This document shows positions 36,300 to 47,483 of a stretch of DNA of 64,000 nucleotides, one piece after another. Numbering within the stretch: the first letter of the stretch is position 1; each line of letters opens with the position of its first letter. The stretch covers positions 9,560,856 to 9,624,855 of the forward strand of contig OZ029929.1 of NCBI GenBank assembly GCA_964023275.1, read 5' to 3'. The position numbers and the translations under genes are program-made. The notes beneath the pieces are model-generated. The model had not been told where the DNA came from. It worked only from the letters and a program-made list of their open reading frames with translations, and made no database searches. Source of the DNA: Norana najaformis (taxonomy: Eukaryota > Annelida > Clitellata > Crassiclitellata > Hormogastridae).

Positions 36300-37165
36300 G
36301 TCTTGGATGGCTAGTACTAAACTTCTGAATCCTTCAAAAATCGAATTCCTTCTCCTACGCGAAAGCCAACAATACCGCAAATTTGATTGACTTATGTCTG
36401 TTCAGTTGGGTGGCTAACTTGTTAAGCATACTGAATGTACATGACTTTCATCATGGTGTTTGATTCCACCATGTCATTTTCTAATCATGTTCGGGCCTTA
36501 TGCAGATCAGCTCAACTTCACCTATTGGAGATCTGTAGAATCAGATATCTTTTGCCTCAAACAGTCTTCATCCCACTTGCCAATTCTAACAGAATTGACT
36601 ACTGTAACTCACTTCTCATTTATATCACTAACGGAGGTCTGCACAAACTACAAATGGTTCAAAACTCTCACCAGAGACATAACAAAGATCTCTAAATATC
36701 AGCATATTACGGCAATACTGCATTCATTGCATTGGACGCCCATTGTGCAAAGAATCCAGTTTCAAATCTGTCTTATAGTTCATAAAGTACTACATTTAAG
36801 TAAACTCACCATTCTATCTCCATTCCATGCTCACTTCTCACACCAACAAACATTGCACCAAACAACGGACAATGTGTTTCTTGTGGCGCTTCACACTAGT
36901 AAAGTGTTGGGCTCTAGAGCCTTCTTCTTGATAGCTGGTTCAAAGCTTTGGAATTTGCTACCCTGTTCAGTTTGTTCTGTCAGTTCTTTGAGGTCCTTCA
37001 GGTCTAAACTTAAGACTTGTTTGTTTCAAGTTGCTTTCCCACTGTAGCTTAACTTCTGGTTTCTCTGACCTACCGGAATTGGACATGGCTTTTTAAGTGG
37101 ATGAAGATCTTTGTTAACGATTTCACTTGAAGCAACCATCAACTGATGCCTTGAGATTATGATAA
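36300..37165 (+). mobile_element. CR1/L2-type retrotransposon 3' half
   Basis: Plus-strand reverse transcriptase C-terminal region with frameshifts: WMASTKLLNPSKIEFLLL, VVFDSTMSFSNHVRALCRSA, RIDYCNSLLIYI, then LHSLHWTPIVQRIQFQICL, GSRAFFLIAGSKLWNLLP, and the end SLRSFRSKLKTCLFQVAF. A 3' UTR with CATCAACTGATGCCTTG matches the tails of the elements at 43.9 and 47.4 kb. It is inserted antisense in an intron of the esterase-like gene. It is 5'-truncated and inactive. Confidence 0.75.
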
Positions 37166-37199
37166 CAGAGCTATAGAAGTCATTAGAATAGATTAGAAT

Positions 37200-37570
37200 A
37201 CAACTGAGCACAGCATTGGTCTTTCTTCACTTCTTTTTCCTCTGAGTCATTCAGTTCTTTGTTTGGAATCCATTTGTCGGGTGTTCTTTTCATATGACCA
37301 AACCACCTGATTCTTCTTTATACAAGTTTATCTATCAGAATTGTTTTCATAACCATGGATGTTATTATTTCTTCATACGAATTCCTTTTAGTCTTGAGAT
37401 TTCTGCAAGTTTCCTTAGTGAATTCATTTATGATTGTAAGGATTCTTTTCTCATCTTGATTTCTCAGTGTCCAGCATTCAGATCAATACTGAAGATGGAT
37501 TGTATCATTGCTTTACTTATTCTGGGGCAAGAAGTCTTCCAACATGAACACCAGAGATTTATATAACTTT
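37200..37570 (-). mobile_element. Non-LTR element, C-terminal reverse transcriptase tail (decayed)
   Basis: The minus strand resembles the region after the palm domain in RTE/jockey-like elements (MRRESLQS, AEISRLKGIR, then RRVVWSYEKNTRQMDSKQRT and GKRSEERPML, compare LRWFGHVxRMPDxRIP and GKRxRGRPM). Several stops are present. The resemblance is partial. Confidence 0.45.
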
Positions 37571-38289
37571 CACAGATTTTACAAATTTCAGCTAGAAAGC
37601 TCATTTAAAAAAGAACCAAATACCTAAAAGGCCAAAAAACAGTAAAGCCAAATTAAAATTCTGACTAGTAAAAGCACTTAGCATACTTGCCTAGGAAACA
37701 AACAACTAATGGAATCTTTGCGATGTCTTCATCAACCTTGTCATCCATGGAAGAGTTTTGCAGAACTGAAAGGAAAACATTTCTTGCACTAACATCCATT
37801 TCATTTGCCTTTTAGTTTCAAACTGATGATGCATCAGTGCAACAGCGTAAAGATTTCTTGTGTCTGATTTTGTATAAAGCATGTTACAGCACCATCATCA
37901 CAGTCCCTTAGACTGAACTGTACATTGTAATGTACATTGTAATGTACTGCATGGTATTGTACTGGTAATATGTATGCATTATCTAGGCATTCATACAGCA
38001 ATATTAAGAATCACTCAAAGATGCTAATCTGTACATGGCCAATTACACAGATAATACTCAGGTGTTCTGTGCATGCGAGTACCATAGAAATACCAGCAGG
38101 TGAGTCTTAGGACAAGTGGTATATAAAGATGGTTCCAGAATAAAGGATTGATCACTGTCGAAGCCCTATGTTGCAAACTACCAACCACAGTAGAAAACAA
38201 TTATGTTATTCCTTTCAGTTGAGAAGAAAGATCTATAAAAGATAACTTTGAGGCAGTGAACCTGGAACTCAATTCTGCAGTGTTAAATG
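37571..38289. other. Intronic sequence, nothing recognised
   Basis: AT-rich. A short local duplication of TGTACATTGTAA at about 37919-37942 is the only structure seen. Confidence 0.4.
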
Positions 38290-38725
38290 GTATATCCTCT
38301 TTTAATGCAAAAAAGCTCCAGAGGGTTCAAAAACTCGCTTTTTATGGTTGTTATATGTTCTTCTTCTTCATCTAATGCATTAGATTGCACTTCACTGGCT
38401 TCCTGTTGAATGGCATATTAAGTCTAAAATTGCATGCTTGACCTTTAAGGCTCAGAACACCGGCCTTCCACCATATCTTAATACTTTGCTGACTCCATAT
38501 TGCCTTCCTAGATTCTTGCATTCTTCTGATACTGGTCTGTTGCAAGAACCTAGGTTCAGGACAATTGTAGGATCACGTGCCTTCAGCTGCTGTGCTCCTC
38601 GTATTTGGAATCATCTACCACAAAAGGCCCAACTTGAAAACTCGCTGTCATCATCTTTTAAAACACTTGTTAAGACTCACTACTTTACACTAGCTTTTGC
38701 ATCATTCCATCTTGGCCCCTAGTGA
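38290..38725 (+). mobile_element. CR1/L2-type retrotransposon 3' end
   Basis: The plus strand from about 38392 reads LHWLPVEWHIKSKIACLTFK, LPPYLNTLLTPY, VGSRAFSCCAPRIWNHLP and SFKTLVKTHYFT, the conserved C-terminus of CR1/L2 ORF2. The reading frame is open from 38438 to 38722, so this copy is relatively young. It is 5'-truncated, and the family differs from that of the 36.3-kb copy. Confidence 0.75.
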
Positions 38726-39095
38726 AAAATATCCACATCTCAGATGTACTGACATTGCGCGCATTATAAGCGTTTTAATAAATAAAAATAGTAAAGTAGA
38801 AGCAGTGGGATCATATTGCAAATTATGAAGCATAGGGTTGTTTCACAGAGATCAAAAATCTCAGCAACTGTAAGATCAGCATTTGCTAAAATTGACCATG
38901 CCAGTTGTCAAGTGTTGAAGAAAGCCTCTCTGTCCAGAGACTTTGGGACCGCACTTTGTTACCAACTGATTGATATCCTTATCTAACAGAATAACTGTCT
39001 GGAATGATCTTCAGGTTGAAGGATAACGTTTCCATTGATGGCAATGCAGTAAAAACTAGTCAATACACAAAACAAGAGATCCAAGCATCACTTAC

Positions 39096-39283
39096 CATTT
39101 TCAGGCTGACAAGAATCCAAATCAGAGTCTAGTAAATATGGAAAATAATCATTCCAAAAAGCCATTTTCCTATTGCGAATGCTTTGTTTAAGATGAGTTT
39201 CTTCATCAGTAAAATGAAGAAAATATCGTTCCCTTTCAGTAAATGGTCTCCAATTGTCCAACTCATTTAAAGGATTTGGGTTC
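39096..39283 (-). CDS. Cholinesterase-like adhesion protein, middle exon
   Basis: 188-bp minus-strand exon with acceptor TTTTTTTTTCAG (AG at 39285-39284) and donor G|GTAAGTG (GT at 39095-39094). Its phases (2 in, 1 out) match the exons on both sides exactly. It encodes the end of the esterase fold: NPNPLNELDNWRPFT, RYFLHF, NRKMAFWNDYFPYLL, then an acidic linker (DSDLDSCQPEN). The pattern GDPNxP...WPxY...R...CAFWNxFLPxLL of acetylcholinesterase is recognisable, which confirms that this exon belongs to the large exon at 40600-42140. Confidence 0.8.
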
Positions 39284-39349
39284 CTGAAAAAAAAACAATT
39301 CTCATTATGGAAAGGTAATGTAAGATAAGCACCTTGTCTCTATCAAAAG

Positions 39350-40060
39350 TGGTCTTCAAAAGTTTGGTCTAGTGCAACAGCTGAACTTATAATTGTACTT
39401 ACTTAAGGAAAATTTAAATGCTTCTAGATATGTAATAGGAACATGTTAATGACTTTTATACAAAAGACATTATAGATTTCAAATCTGTCAAGAAATAGTA
39501 CCTGAGTAAAAGATGTGATTTTGGGTTTGTGTTTGGGCTATTGAAATTATTTTTGTGTAAAAACATTAGCACTTTAATAGAACATGTGCTACCATACTTT
39601 CACTGTATGTTGTCATTTGCAGAAGTTGCTTCATAATTGTGACATACTCAGATGTCTTCTGTTTTGGCATTATTTCGTAAGTCTGCTCTTTAATTTCATG
39701 TTGCATGTTTCATGGTGTCTGGACACCCATCACCAAAGTATGACAGCCCTTCTGAATAGGTCAACCTATTCTAGTTTGACTGCTTCCTTTTTGGACATTG
39801 TCAAGTATCAGATATACATTTGTATATCTGACCAGGAAATCTTGGATTTAACAATGCAACAGTGAAGTGTGACGTAATGCATTAGAAGAAGAAGAAGAAG
39901 TAGAAGAAAAAGAAGAACAAATAACAACCATAAAAAATTGTCTGGTAGCAGGCTACAGTGTAAGTGCTTTCATACCAGACAGCCCATGTCTCTGAGCTTT
40001 ATAGTTATGCTAGACTCACAATAATCATGTATTAATCTGTATTTCAGCACGGCCCTCTTA
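39350..40060. other. Intronic sequence with a short (GAA)n run
   Basis: Contains GCATTAGAAGAAGAAGAAG at about 39880-39915, which looks like a decayed retrotransposon 3' tail of the type ending in GCATTAGAAG. The 39.6-39.87 kb stretch in front of it is open on the plus strand but not recognisable. Confidence 0.35.
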
Positions 40061-40209
40061 AGCCACAGTTTGTTAATGTGTGGTTGTGGGAACTTTACCT
40101 CCTGACGACTGCACATAAATGGGTCTGCACTGTACATAGCAAAACACGTCTCGCAAACTCTGTTTGGCTTTAAATAATTAAAATTAAATTAAGCCTACTG
40201 TTAGTTTTT

Positions 40210-40500
40210 TCCCATGCTCAAGTCCCAAAGTCATCCACGCCATCCAACAGTTTTGCACACAGCCTAAGAGCAGCTAGTTTGGAGTTGGGACATTGATGCT
40301 GAGGGCAGTGGAACAAGGTAGCACAGTCAACAGTGGTAAAAGCAGCACACAGATCAAAATACCAGTGCCAGCAATTTTTCAGTGACTCAGATACAAACAA
40401 TTTGGTAACAGATATAAAACAAAACATTTGTGTCAGAACAATTCCTTGTGAAAGTATGTGATCCCCTGATAAGAGCAGTAAACTGAACTGCAACAAATAC
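40210..40500 (-). mobile_element. Decayed reverse transcriptase fragment (motif A region)
   Basis: Minus strand reads WYFDLCAAFTTVD, compare the motif A pattern (F)DLSAAFDTVDH of CR1/L2 reverse transcriptases, with SESLKN upstream. Both catalytic context and frame are lost. It lies in the intron between the first two coding exons of the esterase-like gene. Confidence 0.45.
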
Positions 40501-40599
40501 TGACCTTATCATAATCATAATCATTCTTATCCAAGAACAAGTTCATATAAATTTTAGCTGACAAAAATTAAAATTTGCAGAACAGCACCACATTCTTAC

Positions 40600-42140
40600 C
40601 CTTTTCGTACAAAATTCACAAGAACATCTATAAAATTCTTTGACAATTGATTCTCAGGTTTCTGCATATTTTCTGTAGACCTGATCAGTGACTTGAGACT
40701 TGAGCAGCTATGATTCTTTGAAGAAACCAAATACAAGTAAACACTGTTGTCTTGTCTCGATGTTAGCCGGGCTGTCCATTCAGCTGGTGCTCGGTACATC
40801 ATATCAGTCAGGAATTCAGCAATAGTTTTTGTCTGGTTCTTCTTCATATTACATGACGAATATTCAAACAGTGCAGCATCCACAACACTTTGCAGAATCT
40901 GCTCAGACTTATTGGCATTTCTGTAATGACCTTTTATAGTGTTTCTGATTAAAGTTTCCACATATGCCTTTGAAACTTTATCCAGAATTTCTGGTTCAAT
41001 GGTTTCTTGCATAAGGCACAGTCCATCGTGTTCACTTGAACCAATCAGAAAATCCACTAGGTTAAACTGTCCATCCTCTAGTGACTCCAGTGTCTGTGAA
41101 GGAACAAGGTTCGGATCAGCCATGTGTCCACTCCACAAAGTGCCCTCTGCTGCTTTCAGCAACTTATGGAGAGCAACGGACTGTATGCATTCTGTAACTG
41201 CTGATGTGGAATTGACACAGCCCACTGTCTTGGCAACTGCCAAAGTCTGGGCTGAATGATCAAGCTGTAAATACCATTGACTAAGAGCTGTACCACTATG
41301 CATAACTGCTCTAGCAAACAGACTTCGACTGTCTGGCTGAAGGACATGATATCCAAGGCTGATGCTGGCTTGATATTCACCAAAGACAGTTACTTTTTCA
41401 GGATTTCCACCAAACTCTCGAACATTATCCCAAATCCAGAGTAAGGCAAGTCTTTGATCCTGAAAACCGTTATTTCCAGATGTTAATTTGTCTCCAGAAA
41501 TCCTCAAGTAACTTAGCACACCTGAGCGATAACTTAAGTCAATAACAATGATGTGGCCATAATAAGCTAAATAACCGAAGGCATCTGTGAAATCTTGTGC
41601 AGAAGATCCCTCTTGCTCTTCTTCACTGAATATCACAAAAACTGGCAGCTCCATTGTGTCTGTATATCCAGTAGATGATAAGTTGCCAGGAACGTAAATG
41701 TTCATGTAGAGGCAGTCTTCTCTCTCCCACTCTGCCTGTCCTTCAAAATATTTTTCTGTAGGTCTGTGGTGTCTTTTGGTTTCCACTGGACAGCGTCGTC
41801 TGGGAACTGTGGTGTTTAGAATGCCTTGAAGCATCCATCCATTGGTCTTCTTTGGCTCCTGGAACCGCAACTGACCTATCGGAGGCAAAGCATATGGAAC
41901 ACCAAGAAACTGGGTTATCACATGGAGGCCTTCCCCTGCCTGACCAGTAACACTGCTAGTCACTTGCACAACCCTGCCTCTCACCTGACCCAGTTTTGTG
42001 CTGATGACCGCGTAACTGGAATGACGAGATGACTGGGTTGCGGAATAAGTGACAGGAGAACACAGAAGAGACAAAAGACCCACCACTAACATCAGATGGA
42101 AGCCAACGCGGACAGACATGCTGCATGGAGGAAGAGTCAT
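40600..42140 (-). CDS. Cholinesterase-like adhesion protein (neuroligin type), first coding exon; catalytically inactive
   Basis: One large exon from ATG (42140; an in-frame TAG lies just upstream) to a donor at 40599, codon split after two bases. Residues 1-33 are a signal peptide (VGFHLMLVVGLLSLL core). The alpha/beta-hydrolase esterase domain follows: GQVRG, FLGVPYALPPIGQLRF, EDCLYMN at 141-147 (type-B carboxylesterase signature), GNNGFQDQRLALLWI at 222-236, and HSGTALSQW at 281-289. The catalytic elbow GESAG is GEYQA here (255-259), so the nucleophile Ser is Tyr. The oxyanion HGGG is replaced by an acidic loop (SEEEQEGSS), and no HG(D/Y)E histidine block exists. Six N-glycosylation sequons are present. 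With the exons at 39096-39283 and 35105-35319 it gives a protein of about 650 residues. This is the architecture of neuroligin, gliotactin and neurotactin-type cholinesterase-like adhesion molecules. Orthology to any one of them is not claimed. Confidence 0.88.
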
Positions 42141-42185
42141 AACTTGCTAATTCAGGAAGCTCGGAGAAGTAGACAATTGTTCAGG
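42141..42185 (-). other. 5' UTR part of the esterase-like first coding exon
   Basis: A minus-strand acceptor GTTGCTGTTTTTCAG ends at 42186, which gives 45 bases of leader before the ATG, including an in-frame TAG. A non-coding upstream exon is therefore likely but not located. Confidence 0.5.
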
Positions 42186-42189
42186 CTGA

Positions 42190-42600
42190 AAAACAGCAAC
42201 ATCACATTTTATTATTCAGTGATCAAGTAATATTATATGACATCCAATTTTACACAACTTGTGATAATATGACAGGGAGACAGTCTATGCGCTGGCTGCT
42301 TTTTGAAATTATATTGTGAATTTAATTTAATTTTCATGGTTTCTGGTGTTGATTACTAAGACTATTGTCATTAAGTTTGCTAACATTGTCTGGGTTTGAA
42401 AGTATCGCTTTTCAATTTCTCTTGTTGATATTTTTATAAAATTGTCTTTTATCAAATACACTGTATTATCGCTCGATGTTGTTCACGTTGTTCTCAGCTG
42501 ATGTTGGCTTTGTTCCATGTAACAAGCTCCCTCCACTTCTATGTAATTGTCTCGGTATAGCTCCACACTAACCCAGCTGGCACACTTTAGTTTTCTGTGT
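42190..42600. other. No recognisable feature
   Basis: AT-rich. The promoter of the minus-strand gene could lie here or further right. No convincing core promoter was seen. Confidence 0.35.
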
Positions 42601-42639
42601 TCATGAGTTGCCCATGAACTGAAGATTCTTCTCTTTTCT

Positions 42640-43990
42640 TCTCTAATTAGGTCACGTCTTCACACTTGTTGCATGGTTCAAGCCGCTCTGATTTTCTTGT
42701 GACTTCAATTCTGTCTCGTACTAAGGATGCCTCATTATGCAGCTCACTTTGGTACTATATTTTGTTCATCCTGTTCCTGCTTGCCAAATCTGGCAAAGAC
42801 AAGTCAGACACTTTTATACATGCATTCTTACCCTCTGGTCTATTTCAGAACTTGGCTCAAGCTCATTCATTCTATCTGATTCCTAGTACTGCTTGTTCAA
42901 TTCAGTCATACGTTCTGCTACTATGCAATTCCACTAACATTATTTTCTGTCATGGATTAAATGTAAGTTCATGTAAAACATCTTCAGCTACATGTCATGG
43001 GTTGTCTATGTATTTTGCTTCTGTTGCTTCTTTTGGCTGGTGATATTGAAATTAATCCAGGATGTTAGACTTCAAAGTTTGGATATTGGTCTATTAAACA
43101 TTCATTCCCTTCGTAGTAAAGCTGCCATCCTTCATAATTTCTTTGCGAATTCTTTGCACATACTTCCTCTTACTGAGACCTGGCTTCATCCTAGTTACAC
43201 ACCTGGATTCATTTCTGATCTTACTCCCCCAACCTTCATTATGCTGAATAAAAGCCTCAGTGAAGCGGTAAAGGCGTAGGACTTGCCTTTCTTTTCAAGT
43301 CATACCTGCCATTGCATACATTCACTTTGCCTACTCCTACACCCAAGCCATTTGAAGTCCTGGCTGCTATTCTCATTTCTGGCAATTAACAGGTATTGCT
43401 TGTAAATATTTATTGCCCATCATTCTTCTCTTTCACTGATTTTCTTAATAAATTCCAGTCACTTCCTGAATATTTAATTTCCTCCCCGTCAACAAGTCCA
43501 GAACTCCTTGGCTAGAGCCATAACAAATACTTCAAAATACTTCCTGTGCTTAAATCTTTGCACTGGCTTCCTGTTCAGCAAATGATTTGTTTTAAATTGG
43601 GACTTACAGTTTATAAAACATTGAATTTTGGCCAACCACAATACTTAAAATCAGTCCTTATTCCCCAGACTTACCATTATTCTGCAAGGTCATCTGATTG
43701 TCTTTCTGTGTTCATACATTGGACTAGAACTGTTCTTGATAAACAAGCTTTTTCAGTTGCTTGATCTAAATTTTGGAACTCCCTCGCTGTGTCTGTTCGT
43801 TCTACTCAGTCGCTTCTGTCATTTCGTTCTCAACTTAAAACTTACCTGTTTCAGATTGCTTATCCACCGTAGGCTGCCTCTCTGTCTAGCAGACTGATCT
43901 TGTGGATACTGACCTGATTGTGGCTTGGAATTTGGTGTGCCATTGATTGATATCTTATGCATTAGACAGCGGTGCATTAGAAGTTGCTAA
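42640..43990 (+). mobile_element. CR1/L2-type retrotransposon with 2A-like N-terminus; internally deleted
   Basis: At 42997 an ATG opens MGCLC followed by a run of Leu and the 2A-like motif LLLLAGDIEINPG (to 43053). This matches the D(V/I)ExNPG consensus of ribosome-skipping 2A peptides, but a Cys and a stop replace the final Pro. One frame over, the apurinic endonuclease N-terminus follows: LNIHSLRSKAAILHNFF, LHILPLTETWLHP (about 43090-43190, the conserved NIRSLRSK..LTETWL block). About 2 kb of ORF2 is then missing, and the reverse transcriptase C-terminus resumes near 43500: LKSLHWLPVQQMICFKLGL, FWNSLAVSVRS and SFRSQLKTYLFQ. The tail ends GCATTAGACAGCGGTGCATT then (ATT)n. It belongs to the same family as 45760-47480. 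Not functional. Confidence 0.85.
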
Positions 43991-44054
43991 TTATTATTAT
44001 TATATTTTTTTTTACTTCAGGTAGTCATGATCCTTCAGGAACTAAAAAATTAAG

Positions 44055-44420
44055 TTAGCAGTATAAAATGATCTCTGAGAAATCAGGCCTCATCCCAGTA
44101 GTTTTCACAGCCGTCTGAAAATGTGCCTCTGAATGCAATGGCATTGTAACGCTGGACACAGATAGAAAGGCGCTGGAAAAGGAAACGAGTCTCGCGGTCA
44201 TCTCCAGCGACTGCTGAAATGCGACGCCCCAACTCTGAAAGAAATTCTGTACCCTCAGCATTTATTGGGCCAAGGGTCTCAAAGTCAATGGGAACAAACT
44301 TGTGGGTTGTAGGCAGAAGTGCATATTTTGCAGACTTATGGGTTGCTGCTTCTTCAGCTGCAGAACCTGCTGAAATCGCTGTCTGTGACAAGTAGGAGAT
44401 GGCACAAGTATGGACCACTA
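44055..44420 (-). mobile_element. Retroelement-associated C-terminal module (LGPIN...ELGRRIS type)
   Basis: Minus strand, open for 111 codons: THKFVPIDFETLGPI, FLSELGRRIS, GDDRETRFLFQRLSICVQR and FRGTFS. This conserved block sits after the reverse transcriptase in many invertebrate retroelement ORFs. A related decayed copy is at 55330-55530. No reverse transcriptase adjoins it here, so it is a fragment. Assignment to a named superfamily is uncertain. Confidence 0.6.
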
Positions 44421-44430
44421 TAGCATCTCA

Positions 44431-44446
44431 TATAATAATAATAATA

Positions 44447-44478
<32 letters not shown>
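44431..44478. repeat. (ATT)n microsatellite
   Basis: A run of about 15 ATT/ATA triplets, mostly ATT, bordering the retroelement fragment. Confidence 0.95.
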
Positions 44479-44480
<2 letters not shown>

Positions 44481-44499
44481 ATATCCATGATAGGCCCGA

Positions 44500-44774
44500 C
44501 TAGGAAGACGAAATGAAAGCGAGTGCAATTGTTAAACTGTTTTGCCCAAAATGGGGAAACAAACAGTCTGTCTTCTCCCAGCCAGACAGAAAGACAGACA
44601 CAGTAAACAGTAGAAAAGACAGTCACAGAAGACAGACTCCAGTTCACTTGGAAACTTATACAGTAGATCAGAATAACATTATAATCAATAATAACACTTT
44701 GCCAAGACCACAAAGTTGCCAGTAGCATGAAATGAATAAGGTCAATATTCACTTGAGAGGCCCAAGATTGTAAC
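44500..44774. other. No recognisable feature
   Basis: Includes a purine-rich AGACAGAAAGACAGACACAG stretch (44583-44602). No gene seen. Confidence 0.4.
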
Positions 44775-44880
44775 TGTAATTTGAAATTTGTATAGCGCCT
44801 CTTCAGCTAGGAGCTGTTAAAGAGTATCTGGAAAATAAGGCCTCGTCCTCAGCCATATCTGAAAATATTGTTAAATTGCT
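44775..44880 (+). repeat. Interspersed repeat with TATAGYGCC head
   Basis: TTTGTATAGCGCCTCTTCAG start, the same head as at 655, 57752 and 62212, followed by AAGGCCTCGTCCTCAGCC. Boundaries approximate. Confidence 0.4.
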
Positions 44881-45759
44881 CATGACTTTGACTGTCCCCG
44901 GTAAAATCGTCGTACAGCACCATCCGAAATACAAGAACGGTGTTCGAAGGCGAATGACTGAAGCACCGATGATTCACAGTCATCGTTAACAATCAGGGCC
45001 ATGGTTGCCGTAATTAAACACCACCTACCTGTGAATCTATGATTCGGATTGCGTCCAAGTCCAGTCTTTCGACAATCGCTACCAACTTTAAAAGGCAAAA
45101 GACCAAATGGCGACGACGTAAACAACATTTAACGACTACAACCCAGCCTGTTGTTCGATGACAAGTTAACGCATTAAGGCACAGGTATCGTTACCCCCAC
45201 CCATTCTTATCTAGAACAACGCTTCGATGCGCAGCAGCCCGCCATTGGGCAAAACACTCACCGCCACGCACTACAGGCTGCTATAAATAGATCATCCATT
45301 GAATGTAAGTGAACGGCAGGTGCTCCGTCCTAATCACTCATTTACGCATGGCAGAAGTCAGACAGTTAGTGGCGCCACTCTCGCCTTCCACTCAGACCAC
45401 ACTAGGTTTAAGCAACAGAGCAGACTTGCGCGAAAACGTGTTTCATCTGCAAAATCTGCATATTTAACTAATTTAATTGTTTAAAGTTCTGCATCACAAA
45501 AAAAACTAACTTTGTGAATGGCTCTGAATAAGATATTACATTGAGAACAGTTAAATTTATCCTTTGCCGTATTCTCGGTTACCAAAGAGCTTATCAGTAA
45601 ATTCTTGACCTTCTTTGCAGATAAAATTAATGTCTGATATAAGGCTGAAATTTGTTGGTGGCTCAGTATGTGGTGAATTTCCCCTGTGAATAAGCTGATC
45701 CCCATGACGTGGCTTTCATTGGGCGCTGTCGAAATCTCGGGATTACAATTACAATTCTA
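44881..45759. other. No gene recognised; possible TATA/CCAAT promoter-like segment
   Basis: A CCATTGGGC (inverted CCAAT) at about 45242 and CTATAAATAG at about 45281 lie 40 bp apart, as in a core promoter, inside a slightly G+C-richer island. The downstream open frame (45299-45484) is not recognisable, so the promoter reading is only a suggestion. Confidence 0.25.
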
Positions 45760-47480
45760 GTTGTTTACTTTCTGTCTTAGACTACTTTCACCCCACAAAT
45801 CTTGCAGAGGTTTGTAAGTTCATCTTTCTTCACCTAACAAAAGCTCTTTCCTTGACATACCCACATCACTTCTCATGAAATGCTTTGATGACCTGAGTCC
45901 AACCATTACATAAATAGTCAATTTCTCAATACAAGAGGGATCTACCCATCTGCTTTTACTTGTGAAGTAATTCATCCTCTGTTTAAAAAAATTTCTGTCA
46001 GAGCTGGTGACATATTTAATTACAGACCCATATCAAGGTTGCATTTTGTATTTAAAATTCTTGAATGGATGGTAATGAATCATATGCAAACTCACCTATC
46101 TTATAACTCACAAATATTCCCCTTTCAGTCTGTGTACTGTAAATTTCATTCAACAGAATATCCCATTGTTGCTGTTCAAAATGACATCATGTTCCCTATG
46201 GATAAGCGTAAGGTGAAAGCACTTGTTTTCTTGATTAGTCTGCTGCTTTTGATATGGTGGATCATTCTTTTCTTTTGCATTGTCTACAGCATTGTTTTGG
46301 GGTTTCTGGTCCCACCCTGCTTTGAGATGATACTTCTCTTAATCCACGCACTGAGTCAGTATATTTAAACAGACATTATTTGTCTGGTGTTTTGTTGACA
46401 TGACGTTCTACAGGGTTCTGTGCTTTTGTTTTTATCTTTTGTTTGCATTATATACAACTCCACTGGGTGCACTGCTTGACAATCATTCACTGGGATATAA
46501 TTTCTGTGCTGATCATACTCAAATTTACATTTCATTTAACAGTTTGTCTTGTCACTCATCAGTGCAGCTCTTATCCACTGCCTTAGAGAAGCTGAGGCCT
46601 TGAATGGCGGTTAATAAACTCCTCCTTAGCCCATCAAAATCTGAATTTCTATGACTGGGTACTCCATGGCAACTTAAGAAGTTTGAATGGCTTAAATCTT
46701 TAAAACAGTGTGACTCACTTGTTGACTGATGCTGCTCGTAATTTGAATGTTTCTGATTCAACTGTCTCTCACCGACTGTAAATGGTATTTGTAAATTGTC
46801 CCCCATTCTGATTTGAGACATATGCTGAATTAAACATTATACCCCCATATCATCAAGGATATCCCAGGCAAATGCATTGGTGTATAGCTGCCTTGATTAC
46901 TGTAACCTGCTTCTTACTGGTATCACAAAGGAATTCAGAACTCTTTGGCTAGAGCCATAACTGATACACCAAAATATGTGCATATAACCCCTGAAATGAA
47001 ACTGATGCTTTTGTTGCCCGAGTACAAAGTAGCCATCATAGCCTCATATAACCCCTGTGCTTAAATCTTTCCATTGGTTTACTGTTCAGCAAACTTGATT
47101 TATTTCAAACTGGGGCTTGTAGTTTATAAACCACTGAACTCCTGCCATTCTTAAAATCAGTCCTCATTCCCCAGACTTATTGTCAACCGGATTATCTGAT
47201 TGCCTTTCTCCAATCATAGCTAAGACTAGAATTGTTCTAAGTGAAAGAGCTTTTTCGTTTGCTGGGACTCGATTTTGGAACTCTCTTCTTGCACTTGTTT
47301 GTTTTGCAAAGTCACTTGTGTCATTTCGTTCTCAGCTTAATACTTACCCTTCTCGAATTGCATATCCACCATCTAAACTTACTTCCACTCTGTCCTTCTG
47401 GATATTGACCTGATTGGAGTTTTTGGCTCTGGTGCACCATCAATTGATGCCTTGTGCATTAGACACTGGTGCAAAAGAAG
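45760..47480 (+). mobile_element. CR1/L2-type retrotransposon, reverse transcriptase to 3' end, decayed
   Basis: Plus strand, multiple frameshifts. Seen in order: SLLMKCFDDLSPTIT, ITDPYQ (the NYRPIS block), LHFVFKILEWMVMNHMQTHL, a motif A remnant near 46245, GALLDNHSLGYNFCADHTQIY (motif C, YADD reduced to CADH), NKLLLSPSKSEFL, then DYCNLLLTGI, PVLKSFHWF, ERAFSFAGTRFWNSLL and SFRSQLNTY. The 3' UTR (CATCAATTGATGCCTTGTGC) ends at (AATAAT)n. It is the same family as the 2A-bearing copy at 42640-43990 and preserves the middle part that copy lacks, but not the N-terminus. Confidence 0.8.
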
Positions 47481-47483
47481 TTA

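Noticed and set aside
39584..39865. 93-codon plus-strand open frame
   Set aside because: It lies antisense in an intron of the esterase-like gene and just before a (GAA)n tail, so it is more likely retroelement debris. No domain recognised.
45240..45484. Promoter plus small gene (CCAAT and TATA-like motifs followed by a 61-codon open frame)
   Set aside because: Motif spacing is suggestive, but the open frame has no recognisable content, so no gene is called.
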